Source: Atherix ibis (lineage: Eukaryota > Arthropoda > Insecta > Diptera > Athericidae). Taken from it: a stretch of DNA of 64,000 bases. Position numbers and translations under genes: made by a program. Where the stretch lies: contig OY282606.1 in assembly GCA_958298945.1 (NCBI GenBank), positions 47,939,920 through 48,003,919 of the forward strand, in the 5' to 3' direction. Of this stretch, positions 42,181-54,180 are shown piece by piece (position 1 is the first letter of the stretch; each line of letters opens with the position of its first letter). The notes under the pieces were generated by a model that was not told the origin of the DNA, did no database searches, and was given only the letters and a program-made list of their open reading frames with translations.

Positions 42181-43130
42181 AGAACTGATTGTAGATTGAT
42201 TTTAGTGATTTTGGTCGATTGCTCGCGTGTGCTATGTTCATAGGAGAGGGGAGCTGAGTCTGTTGTCCATCTATGCTTTTGTTTATTTATTAGCCAGCGT
42301 TTCTGTTTCTTCATCTACTGATATTCGTACTCATGTTGTCATGACGGTGTTCACAGCAAAAAAAAAGCTATCATTGCTAAAACACTTTCTGATTGTAGAT
42401 TATTTCACATGCACCGGTATTTTATTATTGCCAGATAATATTTGATATTTTTCTTTTAATTTTATTATTGTCAAAATAAAAACTGTACACATTCACTCAG
42501 TTTTGATAGCCAGCTGGTCATGTTGATTTACATATTTTTTCTATTGTTATTAATTTCGGATTTGTATGAAAGAAGAAATGCCAACACTCGTTTGGGAAAA
42601 ATTTGTGTTTCAGTTCTTAATGTTTTTTATTTCATAAAAAACCTCACCGACGAAGCGATACACTAAACTAACAGCGGAACCGAACTCTACTGCCATGCGA
42701 TTCTGTGTTCACACGAGTTTGCACGCAGTAGCAGAAGCACTTACATACTTGCGGCACTGGCAGCAGCAGACGTTACCTGACGCAACATAAACATAAGCAG
42801 AGTAGTCGCCGCTGTAAAGGAACACTGCTCCCTATCATAGGTCTTATGCAGTCAAAAGGGCTATTTCCCCCGCTACATCCATAAGTGTGTATATTTTCCA
42901 AGCGCCAATACAAATTCACGTAAATAAACGTGTCCAAACACATATACGAAGGCTGCGCGACGACGTCGCTGCAAAGTTTTGCTTATTAAATAGGCGACCA
43001 GGCCACGATTCTCTCAATTATACCACCGCTCACATACTGCGCATTCGCTCTCGTTCTGTTTGCAGAAACAAAATGAGTGATTTGTTTTCTCTCACAACCG
43101 ACAGACGCTGAGCACTTGTTCTGCTCTCAC
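42181..43130. other. Less AT-rich island, possible regulatory or 5' gene region
   Basis: From ~42,220 and especially 42,640-43,110 the base composition shifts clearly toward G and C, with CAGCAGCAG, GCTCTCGTTCTG and repeated CTCTC words. The open frames (42,227-42,445 and 42,887-43,111) begin at GTG, not ATG, and have no recognisable domain. No transposon similarity is seen. A promoter or 5' UTR of a host gene beyond view is possible, but nothing proves it. Confidence 0.3.
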
Positions 43131-43344
43131 ATGGCTATCCAATATTTTTCATAAAATCCATAATACCCAGAGGCGTAGATTAATAGCGACACCAAAAATA
43201 AGTTTCCTTAGAAAAATCTCATCCAACGTAGATTAATTTAATTAAAACTATAGCGGCCATTTTAAATTAACGTCTTACAAAAAAAAACAACAAAGAATTA
43301 AAATATTACGATAATAATAAGAGTAGATATAAAACTCGATTTTG

Positions 43345-43910
43345 TTTGTCTGCTTGTATGTAAGATCCCGAGGACATATAAGGCCGTTTTGCAATCTGAA
43401 AGTGTGTGGGTTGGACAAAATTGGTCTTTGGTTAGTTGGACGGACCAGTAAAAGGTGGTCAGATTTTGTACAGCATATTTGTTTGTTTTAAGAAATGAAA
43501 AAGAGGACTTGGAAAAGGTATTGACGATTCCAAAAGCTCCACGACGGAGAGAATATCATTAGAAAAGATAATGTGACATTCCGTTAGATGATGAGCAATA
43601 GTGAGTTGTGCGTCACAGGATGGGCAGATGGGATGAGGATGGTTTTTGAATAGGAAATTATGGTTGAGAGCAGAATGTGTTATCCAAATTCTGAGCAGTT
43701 TACTTGCACAAAATGTTGTTAAGGTTATTGAGGAAACTGGTTGGGCTATGATTGGCCAATGTTTCGAAAGAAACCTTTCACTAATTGTACAGTCCGTGTG
43801 TGTACAAGGGGCTAAAAATGTCATTTGCCATTTGGTTAACAGGTGCGGCGAGTAAGAAAGTACTGTGAACACCTGTCGATGAAAAATTTCTCCTGCCAAG
43901 AAATCAATTT
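43345..43910 (-). pseudogene. 5'-truncated I-clade ORF2 C-terminus
   Basis: The minus-strand frame 43,899-43,459 reads SPHLLTKWQMTFLAP, ASKLLRIWITHSALNHNFLF, CPSCDAQLTIAHHLTEC and PFPSPLFHFLKQTNMLYKI. This matches the end of the intact I ORF2, including the C-x2-C-x7-H-x4-C motif. The frame is open to its natural stop. The 3' UTR continues to ~43,345 and ends in a CATACAAG/CAAA-like tail. The opening residues MAGEIF correspond to LAGE at the end of RNase H. Its 3' UTR differs from the 250-5932 element, so it belongs to a related family. Confidence 0.8.
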
Positions 43911-44037
43911 TAGTAAAACTTTACATTAAGCATTTTCGGATTTATTTCATTTAAGAGTTTTTGTAGTCTTAAACATAATTAATTATTACTAATACTTAAA
44001 TTATGTAAATGCTCACGATGAACCTTGAACCTTTATT

Positions 44038-45164
44038 AGGGCAGTCTGATAAGTCAGTGATAAATGCAAAAAATATACATCATATCATTATAAAATATAA
44101 TAAACATGTTATAAACATCTGTTCATTAATGAAATATTGACAGCGCCATTTGTGCTGTAAAATTTTATTAAAAAATTGAGCGCTACATGAAATAACAATG
44201 CGTTTTCATTGTTGAGCAATATTTTAAAAATAATAAAGATTTGTCAGGTTCAGTTTGCAATTTTCATACAAAATATGGTCGGAATAGTGATTTAACTTCA
44301 TCAACTGTGAAAAGATTAATTACAAAATTTAGCGAGACTGGATCAATTAGTGATTTTAAGTAATTTAGCCGTTCTTCAATAAGTCGTTCTATACAAAACA
44401 TCGAAGCAGTTCGTGGGAGTGTTACTGAGAGGCCAGGAACATCAATTCGGTATCGTGCTCATGAATTCACATTTCGAAAAGCTTTGTATAGCGTATGCTT
44501 ACGAAAAATTGTCATCTTCATTCTGACAATGCACAGCAAATGGAGTTCGTTGAATAGATTATGGAACAACAACAAGTGGATGCTGATTTTTCATACAAAA
44601 TCATCTTAAGTGATGAAATTTTCATTTTTATCTTGATGGCTTCGTTAATCGAAAAAATTGTCGCTTTTGAGGTCAGAAAATCCATGAGAAATTGTTGAGA
44701 CCCTATATTATCAGCTTCAATAAAGTGTTTGGACATTTTTAAGTGTAGTTTTTGATGAAACATGGATTCACTACTACACACCAGAAACGAAAGTTTGGGG
44801 AAAACAATGGACTTCTCAGCAAACGTGCACCAAACGTGATAATGCATCTGCACATTCATTGGTAATTGCAACATCTAAAATTCCTACCGATCATATTTTC
44901 CAGCTTTGCCTCAACTTCAACTTTTTTTCGGTTTTCAAACAGGAATAAATGGCTTAGCGTAAAGAAATGTTCATCCAGTTCTGAAGTTTTAGCCGATACT
45001 GAGACTTATTTTGACAAATCGTACCACACGGATGGTAAACAGATGTTCGAATATCATTGGATGAGGTGTTTCAAGCTAAAAGGAGACCATGTCGATAAAT
45101 AAAGAAATTTTTGTTGAATAAATTAATTTTTGTTCCATTTATCACTGACCTATCAGACTGCCTT
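44038..45164 (+). mobile_element. Mariner F, TIR-bounded chimeric copy
   Basis: The inverted ends GGCAGTCTGATAAGTCAGTG (44,040-44,066) and their complement (45,136-45,162) match at 26 of 27 positions. Interior coding has two sources. 44,200-44,740 resembles the G-type transposase (TKYGRNSDLTSSTVKRLI, a degraded VERPGTSIRYRAHEF piece, FSYKIILSDE). From ~44,745 it is mariner (FDETWIHYYTPETK, RDNASAHS, the FKLKGDHVDK end). Stops and deletions abound. The right flank lacks a clean TA. Confidence 0.65.
44200..45102 (+). pseudogene. Chimeric transposase remnant
   Basis: The N-terminal half is related to the transposase at 48.3-49.3 kb (lysine-rich HTH, then a SDE catalytic motif at ~44,612). A FDETWIHYYTPETK motif of the mariner type follows from 44,750, so two first-catalytic-Asp motifs lie in tandem. 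The C-terminal 44,940-45,102 frame ends in a mariner-like KLKGDHVDK. The central mariner segment is mostly deleted. It cannot be functional. Confidence 0.6.
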
Positions 45165-48122
45165 CATAATCCGGTAGGAGGAAATTTCTTCAAAACCTTT
45201 TTATAATATGCAATATATTTTTTTGAGGAATTAAAAGAAATGCAAATTTCAATATTCATTTAGGAGATTTTCATTAATACCACATAAGAATTAATTGATT
45301 CTCTCTTATTTTCATAGTTGAATATTTGGCAATAAGAAAGCTTGTTTTTTGAGCGGAGGGTTAGTAACAACCGTATTTTATTTATTTTTTAAATAAAAAA
45401 ATTTAAGCTCAAATAGAAATTATTAGAATTGTACACAGGAAAAAATGACTATTTCATTACATTGAGTTGAAGTCAAGACCGTTGCGTACAGTGCAACTGA
45501 ATCGGTTTACCAGAAGATGTGTACAATTCCAATAATTTATATTTGAGCTCAAATTTTATTTTATTGAGCAGAGGTCCCAGTGCAACTAAATCGAGATTTT
45601 TAAAAATATCATTTTATTACCCTAAATTTTACTTATATGCTTAATAAAGAAAAAATATTAATTTTATTGGGAAAATAACTCATTTTACTATTTATTTTTA
45701 CACAAAAAATGTTAATTTCAAACAAATTATCCAAAAAAATTATAAAACTTCAGAAAAATTGTGGAAAAAACAATTATTAGAAAATCTTAAATTTTAACCA
45801 AGCGAAGAATTTTTGTCCTTTTAATTTAAACTACGAAAACTTGATAGAGAAACTACTAAGCTTCCGAAATATTTCTGTAGATTTCCTTTGTGACTACCCG
45901 TAGTTTACGATAATTTTTTTCTCCTATTCATCTTTATGGTTAGCTCTTATTGCAGACTGTAAACAAATCTTAGAGCTACATGTACTAAGGATCCCCGTTT
46001 TTATTAAATCTGCACAAAAATTTCTCCTTCAGTGATACCCAAAGGGGGCAACAGATTTCGATTATTGTGTAGGCTTGCCCGAACTTCAAATCTGCTCTCT
46101 CCACACAAAGCAAAAAATTCATGATGTCACCGTTTTTTAACGTGACCTCATTTCGAGGCTCTGTCTAATCATTTCACTCTCATCTATGTACACATTTTTG
46201 ACAAAAGCCTAAATGTATGAGAAAGCAACAAAAAAATAACTCAAAAATCATTTAAAAAAACTGTGGACTACAAGCTACCAAAAATGGAAACTTTTTTTAA
46301 TGATTTGAGATTGGATTATTCAGATATGTTCGTACGTACGAGTAGTATTAGTTTGTAAGGTATGTTAGCGTAGGCTTGTATCTACTTTTGTCATTTAAAA
46401 AGGGGAAAATAATATGATTTCTTGTCGATTTAATCAGTAACTAAGTCTGACTATTGGTTATAAATAAGACAAATATATCTTCGTATTCTACAATACACTT
46501 TTTTTTTGTTTTTTATTAAAATTTCTGAATTTTGCAAAAAAAGAATACAGACATTATTATCATGAATTGTCTTTTCATTAAAATTCTTAAAATTTATAAT
46601 AGTATGTAAAGAAATAGTTGCATATTTAAGTAAACTTGTCTTACTAGCTTCGTGAACTTGAAAAAGCATTACTCGTACAATGTCATAACATCAATAATAT
46701 TGTAATCATATAATTTTAAAGATAGTTTACTTAAATATATAATAAGCTCGTTTTGATTTTGTTTTTATTAAGTAGGGAACTATTGCCCCATCCATTGCGT
46801 TCAGTATTAAAAAATTTCTTAGCAGCTTTAAGTTATCGATTACCTTCAATAATATTTTGAAAATAATTTCCAATAATATGAGCTGAAATACAGGTTTTTA
46901 TTCTATTTAAAATATTAAACAAAAATAAATATGGTTTAATCATGGATAGATTAGCGCATGGCTAGATAAATTATTTTGTTTATTTTTTTTTATTGTAACA
47001 ATAACAATTGTCATTTAGTTTATTTATATTATTTATAATATGCGATTTTTAATAGTATTATTGTAGGTCAATGCAGGTGTGGTTAATGAGTAGATATTTC
47101 ATAAAGTAAATGAGTTCCTAACTTAACCAGTACTCTAGTAGAAAATTATCTATGCTACTTATAGTTTACTGATTTACAAAAAATCTATTTAAAAAGAATT
47201 GTATAATATAGAGTCTAATTTATTTTCAAGAATTATAAAATAGATTTATATAGAGGAGAAAACAAAGAATAAAAAACAAAAAACTAAAAAATGAGCACTT
47301 TCTATTTTCGTAACGGAAAACTGAAATAGGTCACAATAAGCACATAAACGAGCATAATAGGAAAAGTTATGTTTTTTTATATAACTTTTGGAAATGAAAT
47401 TAATTTGAACATCATCGTAGTCAAACACAATTCTGTCATTGTTCATAAGTCCCATTTAATCCTGCTTGTATGCAATGTTTATTCTGAACTCATGTCACAG
47501 AGGCACTATGCATATCGGGAACTTATTTTACAGAAATATTACGCACACGTACTGAAATACAGGATCACCTTTTCTGGAGGAACTGAATAAAATTCCAAAG
47601 TTATCTTGAAATTGGCTCTATCAGTGCAGTTAACGATATTATGGATTTTAGAACTTTTCCGTGTCCTTTCTCAGTTTGTAGTGAGTTCACATTTTATTTT
47701 CTTAAAAAGTTTTGGTTAAAAGTAGTTCTCCTGGAATAGTAAAAATTTGATTGAATAGAAATATTTTTTGTTGTAAATTAAATTGGAAATATTTTTAGTT
47801 TCCATCGTATTTTTTTTAACTTACTAGTATAAGTGCTAAACCTCTTACAACTATATTTGGAATTATACTGTATTTTTATGGACTTAACATTTAGTCAATA
47901 ATTATTAACCTTAATTTTAATATAAATAAATTTTTGGCTAGCTTCCAAAATTATCTTTAAAAATACTTTTAATATAAAGAACAGCTAGTAAGAGCCAAAA
48001 ACATATTCTTTTAATATAATTTTTTCTCTCATCTTATAAAAGGATTTATATAGATAAAGATTTATTTTAAAAAAATATGTATTTTCTGCTTTGTTCATTA
48101 TAGTTGGTTTGAACAACAATTG
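45165..48122. other. AT-rich intergenic DNA
   Basis: No genes recognised. It contains the 39-bp inverted repeat pair at 45,399-45,556. Confidence 0.6.
45399..45556. repeat. Imperfect 39-bp inverted repeats, 158-bp unit
   Basis: Arms 45,399-45,437 and 45,518-45,556 match in reverse complement at 36 of 39 positions. Both contain AGCTCAAAT or GAGCTCAAAT and end at GTACACA. The 80-bp centre contains GTTGC...GCAAC. This could be a small foldback transposon or a long hairpin. Confidence 0.65.
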
Positions 48123-48124
48123 TA

Positions 48125-49432
48125 CAGGGTGGACCATTTAAAAGTAAATTATCGCATTTTAAAAAGTAAATAAAAAAAACCTAGTGTATATTTTTATAAA
48201 TTTCCGGTTTTATTAGAAAGATTGAACCTTGAAATTTAAGAATGAAACACAACATCATTTAAATGACTGCGACGGCTGGCTTTGCAGTACCCCATTCGCT
48301 CGACCTAATTTTTCAGTACATTTTCGATTGTATGGGCCCGTATCTTTTCAATGGCAACTTTGATTTCGTGTTTCAAGGCTTCAATTGTCTCTGGATGGCT
48401 TGCGTAACATTTATCCTTAACGGCTCCCCACAGAAAATAATCCAACGGGATCAAATCACAGCTCCGAGGCGGCCAATTGACATCAGAATTTCGGCTGATT
48501 ATTCGGTTTTCGAAAGCAGTGCACAAAAGTTGGATTGTTACGTTGGATGTGTGGCAAGAGGCACCGTCCTGTTGAAACCAAATGTCGTCCATGCCATTCT
48601 CTTTAACATTTGGAAACAAAAATTCGTTGAGCATGCCACGAGAGCGCTCACCATTGACCGTAACGGCGGCTCCTTCATCGTTTTCAAAGAAAAACGAGCC
48701 AATGATGCCTCCAGTCCAAAATCCGCACCAAACCGTGACTCGTTGTGGATGCATCGGCTTTTCCATGGTGACGTATGGATTTTCTGAGCCCCAGATGTGA
48801 CAATTTTGTTTGTTGACATACCCACCGAGGTGGAAATGGGCCTCATTCGAAAAGATGGTTTTTCGGTAAAAATTGTCATCTTCGGCCAATTGATCTTGAG
48901 ACCATTAGGCAAACCGAAAATGCATCAGATGGTCATGCGGCTTTAGCTGTTGGACTTATTGAACTTTGTAAGCTTTCATACCGAGGTCTTTGTGCAAAAT
49001 TCTCAACAGACAAGTGCGAGAAATGCTCCATTCCTGAGAACGGTGACGAGTTGATGTTGATGGATGATCACTGACATTTTCAGCAACGGCGGCAATATTC
49101 TCGGTCGTACGTACTGTCTTAGAGCGGGAACGAGTTGCTTTGCCAACCAACAAACCAGTTTCGGCAACTCGCTTCACGAATTTGCCCACAAATTCACCTG
49201 ATGGCATTCGATCTTTACTAATTTTTTTTAAAATTTCTCATTGTTTGGGTTGAAGACTCACCACTTTGGAAGTAAGTTCTCAATATTTCCCATTTTTCTT
49301 CAAGCGTATGGATTACCATTTCGTAAAATTCTGACTTTCAACTAACAATCTGTCAATTCGTGTTGACATTTAACACTCTAGTACTTCAAATAAATAGTAA
49401 TTCAAAATGGAACCGCTAGATGGACCACCCTA
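48125..49432 (-). mobile_element. Tc1/mariner-superfamily element G
   Basis: The left end AGGGTGGACCATTTA (48,127) pairs with the right end whose complement reads AGGGTGGTCCATCTA. TA dinucleotides lie just outside (48,123-48,124 and 49,433-49,434). The 1308-bp length and the internal transposase fit. The transposase is of the SDEAHFHL type and is distinct from the mariners here. Confidence 0.85.
48305..49319 (-). pseudogene. Element G transposase, frameshifted, first catalytic Asp replaced
   Basis: A start at ATG 49,319 (MVIHTLEEKWEIL) fits. A frameshift in an A-rich run near 49,220 precedes MPSGEFVGKFVKRVAETG and TENIAAVAENVSDHPSTSTRHR. Another break near 48,900-48,950 precedes the catalytic part. 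There FSNEAHFHLGGYVNKQNC has Asn where this family carries Asp (SDE). WFQQDGASCHT and LIPLDYFLWG hold the other two acidic positions. The last ~195 residues are open to the stop at 48,305. Confidence 0.85.
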
Positions 49433-49477
49433 TATATTGAATTATACATAGTTAAATTTTAAAAGCAATCAAATTTA

Positions 49478-50030
49478 GTGTTCGACCATATGGAAGCAGC
49501 TCATAGTAGATGATGCCTTTCCAGTCCCACCAAATGCACAGCAGAACCTTCCTGGCCGGTAATCCTTGTTTGGCGACCGTTTGAGCCGCTTCACAGATCG
49601 TTTTCGCACAATATTGTCGAATGTGACCCATTTCTCATCTCTAGTCACCATCATGTTTTTTTACGTCAATTTGTGTGGAATACAAACATCGGGCTGCTTT
49701 TTGAACCCAGATTTATGCAGATGGTTTAAAACTATTTTGTGATTGATCTTTAGCTCATGGGTGATGCTACAACTGCTACCTCTATTTCGATTATTTCCGT
49801 CATTTTATCGACATTTCCGATGATGAACCTACCCTTGCAAGGTGTATCTTTAAAATCGAAAATACCGGAACGGAATCGAGAAAACCAAAATTGCGTATAA
49901 TTGGATGTGACAGTATCGGGACTATAAACATCATTCATCATTTCAGCCCCCAGGCTTGCATTATCGCCTTTATCAAAACAAAATTGTAAAATATACCGAA
50001 TTTTCTCTTTTTAAACACCCTATAACTCGA
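49478..50030 (-). pseudogene. Mariner D-type relic, truncated
   Basis: On the minus strand, FCFDKGDNAS (near 49,980), YSPDTVTSNYTQFWFSRFRSG, a GNVDKMTEI segment, RDEKWVTFDN (near 49,645) and a CAFGGTGK/WWDWKGIIYYELL-like end (49,560-49,480) follow the order of the mariner D transposase. It lacks the C-terminal third and both TIRs. Stops and frameshifts are present. Confidence 0.75.
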
Positions 50031-50043
50031 AACTGAATCGCCA

Positions 50044-50094
50044 ATCAAAAACCTGTAAAAGGAAATATTTTATTTCCTTTTACAGGTTTTTGAT
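50044..50094. repeat. Perfect 24-bp hairpin
   Basis: Arms 50,044-50,067 and 50,071-50,094 are exact inverted complements (core AACCTGTAAAAGGAAATA) with a 3-base loop. Part of the arm (AAAAACCTGT) recurs at 50,110. Confidence 0.85.
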
Positions 50095-50122
50095 AGGGAA
50101 TCGTCTATGAAAAACCTGTCAT

Positions 50123-50157
50123 TTAAATAAATGAAATGAATTGTTTCATTTATTTAA
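50123..50157. repeat. 14-bp hairpin
   Basis: TTAAATAAATGAAA (50,123-50,136) and its complement (50,144-50,157) flank a 7-base loop. It lies 29 bp from the preceding hairpin. Confidence 0.65.
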
Positions 50158-50815
50158 TGTGTAAAGTGAAAAAAAATTAAAGACAATCTGTAAATCTCCT
50201 CACCAAGAATCTACGAACGCCATTATTGAATCCGAGACCCTGTATACCCACTTTTTGAAAGAATGCGATCATTGTCAAGTGCGGTATAAGCCTGTTAAAT
50301 CAAAGAACTTCAAGCTTCGCGTCATGGTCTTTAAGTTTGACACTTTCAGTATATTTTTGGCGTCCTGGCTAACACACGTAAGGAGAACCTATCTCGTTTT
50401 CGGAGACTATAAATGGAGCCACTTATATATATATATACAGATTATACGGATTAAGTGCCAAGTCCACCGCAGTCTATTAAACTTAATTTTATTCCAACTC
50501 CAGAACCGTCCATCCTCATGTAGGAGAATCAAAATTTCTTCGAATAATCCACCTCTCTCACGCGGCCAAGAGTTCGCAATGATTTCTGTTGACAGCCCAA
50601 GTTTTCAAGGAATACATGCGGACTGGCAAGATTAGTGCTTTGTACATCAGTAGCTTCAACGTTATGATCAGCGTTTTCGAGCGAAATAATTCAGACTGGC
50701 TGAAGTGGGTTCTATTGGTATCCATAAGCCGTTTGGCATCAGTTTGGAAAATTATTATACTCTTTTAAACCTATAATCTTCTATCTGTGTGTGAGTAGTG
50801 CTTATTGGTTTTGTA

Positions 50816-52080
50816 CCAGGTATATAAGCTTAAATCCGCTGTTTTTAAGTCTAAAAGACACATGTTTTTTCATAGAAAATAAAAACAAATTTATTCAAAG
50901 TACATTCCCTCGCTAGCTACACATTTTTCCCATCTCTCGGGCAATTTGTGGATACCACGCCAAAAAAATTCCTTCTCTTTCGAGGCAAACCACTCATCAA
51001 GCCATTTTCGGACGTCTTCGTAAGAATCGAAGTGCTGCTCAGCGAGCGCGTGGCCCATCGACGAAAAAAGGTAGTAGTCGGAAGGGGCCAGGTCCGGTGA
51101 ATAAGCGGGGTGGGGTAGCACCTCCCAGTTGAGTGTCTTCAAGTAGTTACGAACCAGTTTTGACGTGTACGTTGTCGTGGAGGAAAATCAGCTTGTCATT
51201 TCTTTGTTGATAATCCGTCCTTTTTTCACGCAGAGCATGGTGCAATTTGATCAGTTATTGGTGGTAGCCGAGGGCATTGACAGTTTCACCAGATTTCAAC
51301 ATCTTATAGTAGACGATACCCTGCTGATCCCACCAAACGCACAGCATCGTCTTCCGTCCAAAGCGATTTGGTCTTGGGGAAGCTGTTGATGGTTGGCCGG
51401 GATCAACCCACGATTTCTTGCGTTTAGGATTCTCGAAATATATCCACTTTTCATCGCCTGTCACAATCCGATGCAGGAACGACTTTCTTTTTTGTCTGGC
51501 GAGCAAGATTTCGCATGTGTTTTGGCGTCGCTGGATCTGCCTATCGTTCAGTTTATGCGGCACCCATTTTCCGATCTTTTCAATCTTTCCCATGGCACGC
51601 AGATGCATAGAAATGGCTGGTTGAGTAATACCCAATTGCTCCGCGAGCATTTTTTGCGATTGGATATCGTCTTCTTCTAAAACAGCCTTCAATTAATGGT
51701 CCTCAACCTTCCTAAGCCGATTTTCACGCTTCTTGTCCCACAAGTCAAAATTGTCGTCTTTGAACCGACGAAACCAATCTCGACATGTTGTTTCCGATAA
51801 AGCACTGTCACAATAGGCCTCCGTAAGCATTCGATGCGATTCGGCATCCGATTTCTTCAAACTAAAGCAGAAAAGCGGAGCTTACCGCATATGCTCTTTT
51901 TCTGGCACAAAACTAGACATGATTACCAAAGGAAAAATGTATGTTGTTGTACGAAATTGCTGGCAATGTGCACTGGTTAATATTGACAGATATCAAACTC
52001 ATAAAAAAAAGTATGGCGTGCCCATGGTAGCTTAATACGTTCACTCACGCCATCTATGACCAAACAGCTTATATCCCTGG
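50816..52080 (-). mobile_element. Mariner E, Mos1-like (mauritiana type)
   Basis: The left end CCAGGTATATAAGCTT at 50,816 pairs with the right end at 52,080 (complement CCAGGGATATAAGCTG). TA flanks both sides. Length is 1265 bp. The CCAGG terminus and protein are close to the Drosophila mauritiana mariner Mos1. Confidence 0.9.
50891..51920 (-). pseudogene. Mos1-like transposase, broken
   Basis: A start at ATG 51,920 gives MSSFVPEKEHMR and then an immediate stop. A long frame, 51,692-51,255, carries LAEQLGITQPAISMHLRAMG, KWVPHKLNDRQ, RIVTGDEKWIYFENPKRKKS (first Asp) and TMLCVWWDQQGIVYY. FLHDN (second Asp) lies near 51,180 in a shifted frame. The last frame, 51,142-50,891, holds HPAYSPDLAPSDYYLF, GHALAEQHFDSYEDV and KLPERWEKCVASEGMYFE. 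Motif content and order are those of Mos1, but stops and frameshifts disable it. Confidence 0.9.
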
Positions 52081-52345
52081 TATATTGATAAAGGCCTCTT
52101 GTACAGCTTTTTCTGATCGATACCTTATGACGATGCTCTAGCCGGTACCACTTATGGTTACCCCGGAGTCAAAACCATATTTTCCTTACCGGAAACCATT
52201 GTGCAAAAACGACCCTGAAAATGATTCAGCTGCTTTTATTATTCCTCTCACACTAGTCATGGTCAATCTAGTCACTTTAATCAATTTTTCTGGAAAACCA
52301 AACTCTCTCATGGTTGCGTAGAGCTTTAATCTGGTTTCCAAAGAT

Positions 52346-54180
52346 TATATACAAAAAAAAAATTTTTAAGTTCTTTAAATTTAAATTGCGACGACAGCTC
52401 CGTGATTTGTTTGGACTGTTTTTACATTCGACATCGAACTAATTTTGAAATATAACCAATGACCCACTGACCATGTATCTGCAATTTTTTTGCTTTTGTT
52501 CACGTCCGCCATTGACCTAATTTTCAAATGTAGACCACTTGTTTGTGATTATTTTTGCATTTTTTTAATATTTATTTAGTTTTTGAAATGTAATCAACGA
52601 TAACCCACGAGGTCCTCATTTCACAAACTGCTATTCCGGAAATTTATAGCAACACTAATAAACTAGCTCCTAAACTGTCTTTAGTAAACTTCCAAATGTC
52701 ATGTAAGACTTCTGTAGCACTATTTTAGCAATTATTGGTAAGTTTCACTGATTTCAAAACTCAACTAAATCTGATTAAAATTTATATTAATATAGATTAT
52801 CTCATAAAAAAATGTGGAACTTGTCAATTTTATATTTGCCATCATTTATATAAGAATAAAATTTTTGTTTTAAATTAAAACTTTTTCCAATTTATATTAT
52901 TTATCTGATAATTCCTAGGAAACCAGCATCAATAATTTCTATTGAAGCAACCAGTAAATCTGAAGATGCTTTTTATTATACTCAAAAAAAAAAAATTCTT
53001 TTTACTACTCGTATAATATTATTTATGATTATATGAAAAAAACATCCCTTTCCAAAGTATGTGTACATAATTTAAATATGCAGACATTATACATGTTCAA
53101 TTTTATTATTTTATGTTCCTCAGATATTTGTTGGCTTTTCTTTGTGTCTATTAAATATTCTTTTCCTTCCCTAAGTACGTCGGAATGGACTGACGACGGG
53201 TATTTTTGCACAACAACACAGCAGGACAATAGCGTAAAACCGAGTGAATTCACGTTTAATAAAATTAAATAACGGCAACTTGGCTTTCCATGTCAATGCT
53301 GGATTGGAATTGTCTTTTCCTCATCTGCACCAATATTGTTGCTTACAATTTTGTGAAGGCAACCCCTTTTTTAAGCAAAGCAATTTTGCCCCAACCCTTC
53401 ATCAACGCAACGGTGCGATTATAACTTGCTTTGAAAACAAACGCATACTTTGTGTTACTTTACACTACTTTGTATGAATACACTTACCAGTAAATGGCAA
53501 CAAATGCAAACAAACGCATCAACGGAGAAGCAGAGAAAAAACAAGAGGACTTTTTGACAGGATGGAAATTCATTTTAATCCTTGCTTTATATTATTCGAA
53601 ATAATTTTATTTTACTTGTATTACTATTTGTAATCCTTGATTTCTACCAAACAGAAATTATCGCTCTTCTCAGTTGTTTTTTAAAAATAACAACATAGAA
53701 ACAGAAATATTTGAAGGACTTCTAATACATTTATACATATAAGAAAAGGAATATAGAACTTTATAGAAACTCTATTGTGCTTTTCAATCTAGTCTGTCGT
53801 ATGTGTAAGTTAAATCAATTATTGGCAAAGGAGCCAAGCATAAAAGTGACTATATAGTTACTGTTCCAACATAGCTTTTTGGGGTTATTTTGGAGAAAAA
53901 AAAACAATTTAAATTAAATGAAACAAAAATTATTTGATGTCAAAATTTCGTATTTATTATTGCAGCTGCTCGACGAGCTAAATCGATTTAGCGAAGGAAG
54001 TTTTGGCAAGTCTTTTTGCCATTAGTTCACACTTACGTTCTTTTAGAATTTTTATTTTTAGGAAAATTATACGATATTAATAAAAAGAAAAATTTTGATA
54101 ATGTAAAAAGTCAGTTAATAATTACCATTTCTTAATAAAAATATAATAAGTTATGAGCGATTGAAGGAATAGTTTTTCTT
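52346..54180. other. Intergenic DNA
   Basis: No gene recognised. 53,170-53,480 is less AT-rich with no identifiable frame. Confidence 0.5.

Larger units (their letters stand above)
50260..52345 (-). pseudogene. Non-LTR RT relic split by mariner E
   Basis: Right of mariner E (52,345-52,095, minus strand) the text reads KLYATMREFGFPEKLIKVTR, LTMTSVRG and SFSGSFLHNGF. This is the same motif-A-downstream region as the relic at 1-144 (PEKL..MTRLTMT). Left of mariner E (50,720-50,500) lies C-terminal material similar in arrangement to the relic near 32 kb. Much of the RT core is missing. Confidence 0.65.

Noticed and set aside
42227..43111. Two short frames in the composition island
   Set aside because: Both open with GTG and lack any domain; not called as genes.
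53029..53477. Overlapping ~75-residue frames on both strands
   Set aside because: Short, with no domains, and overlapping frames on both strands; consistent with chance.
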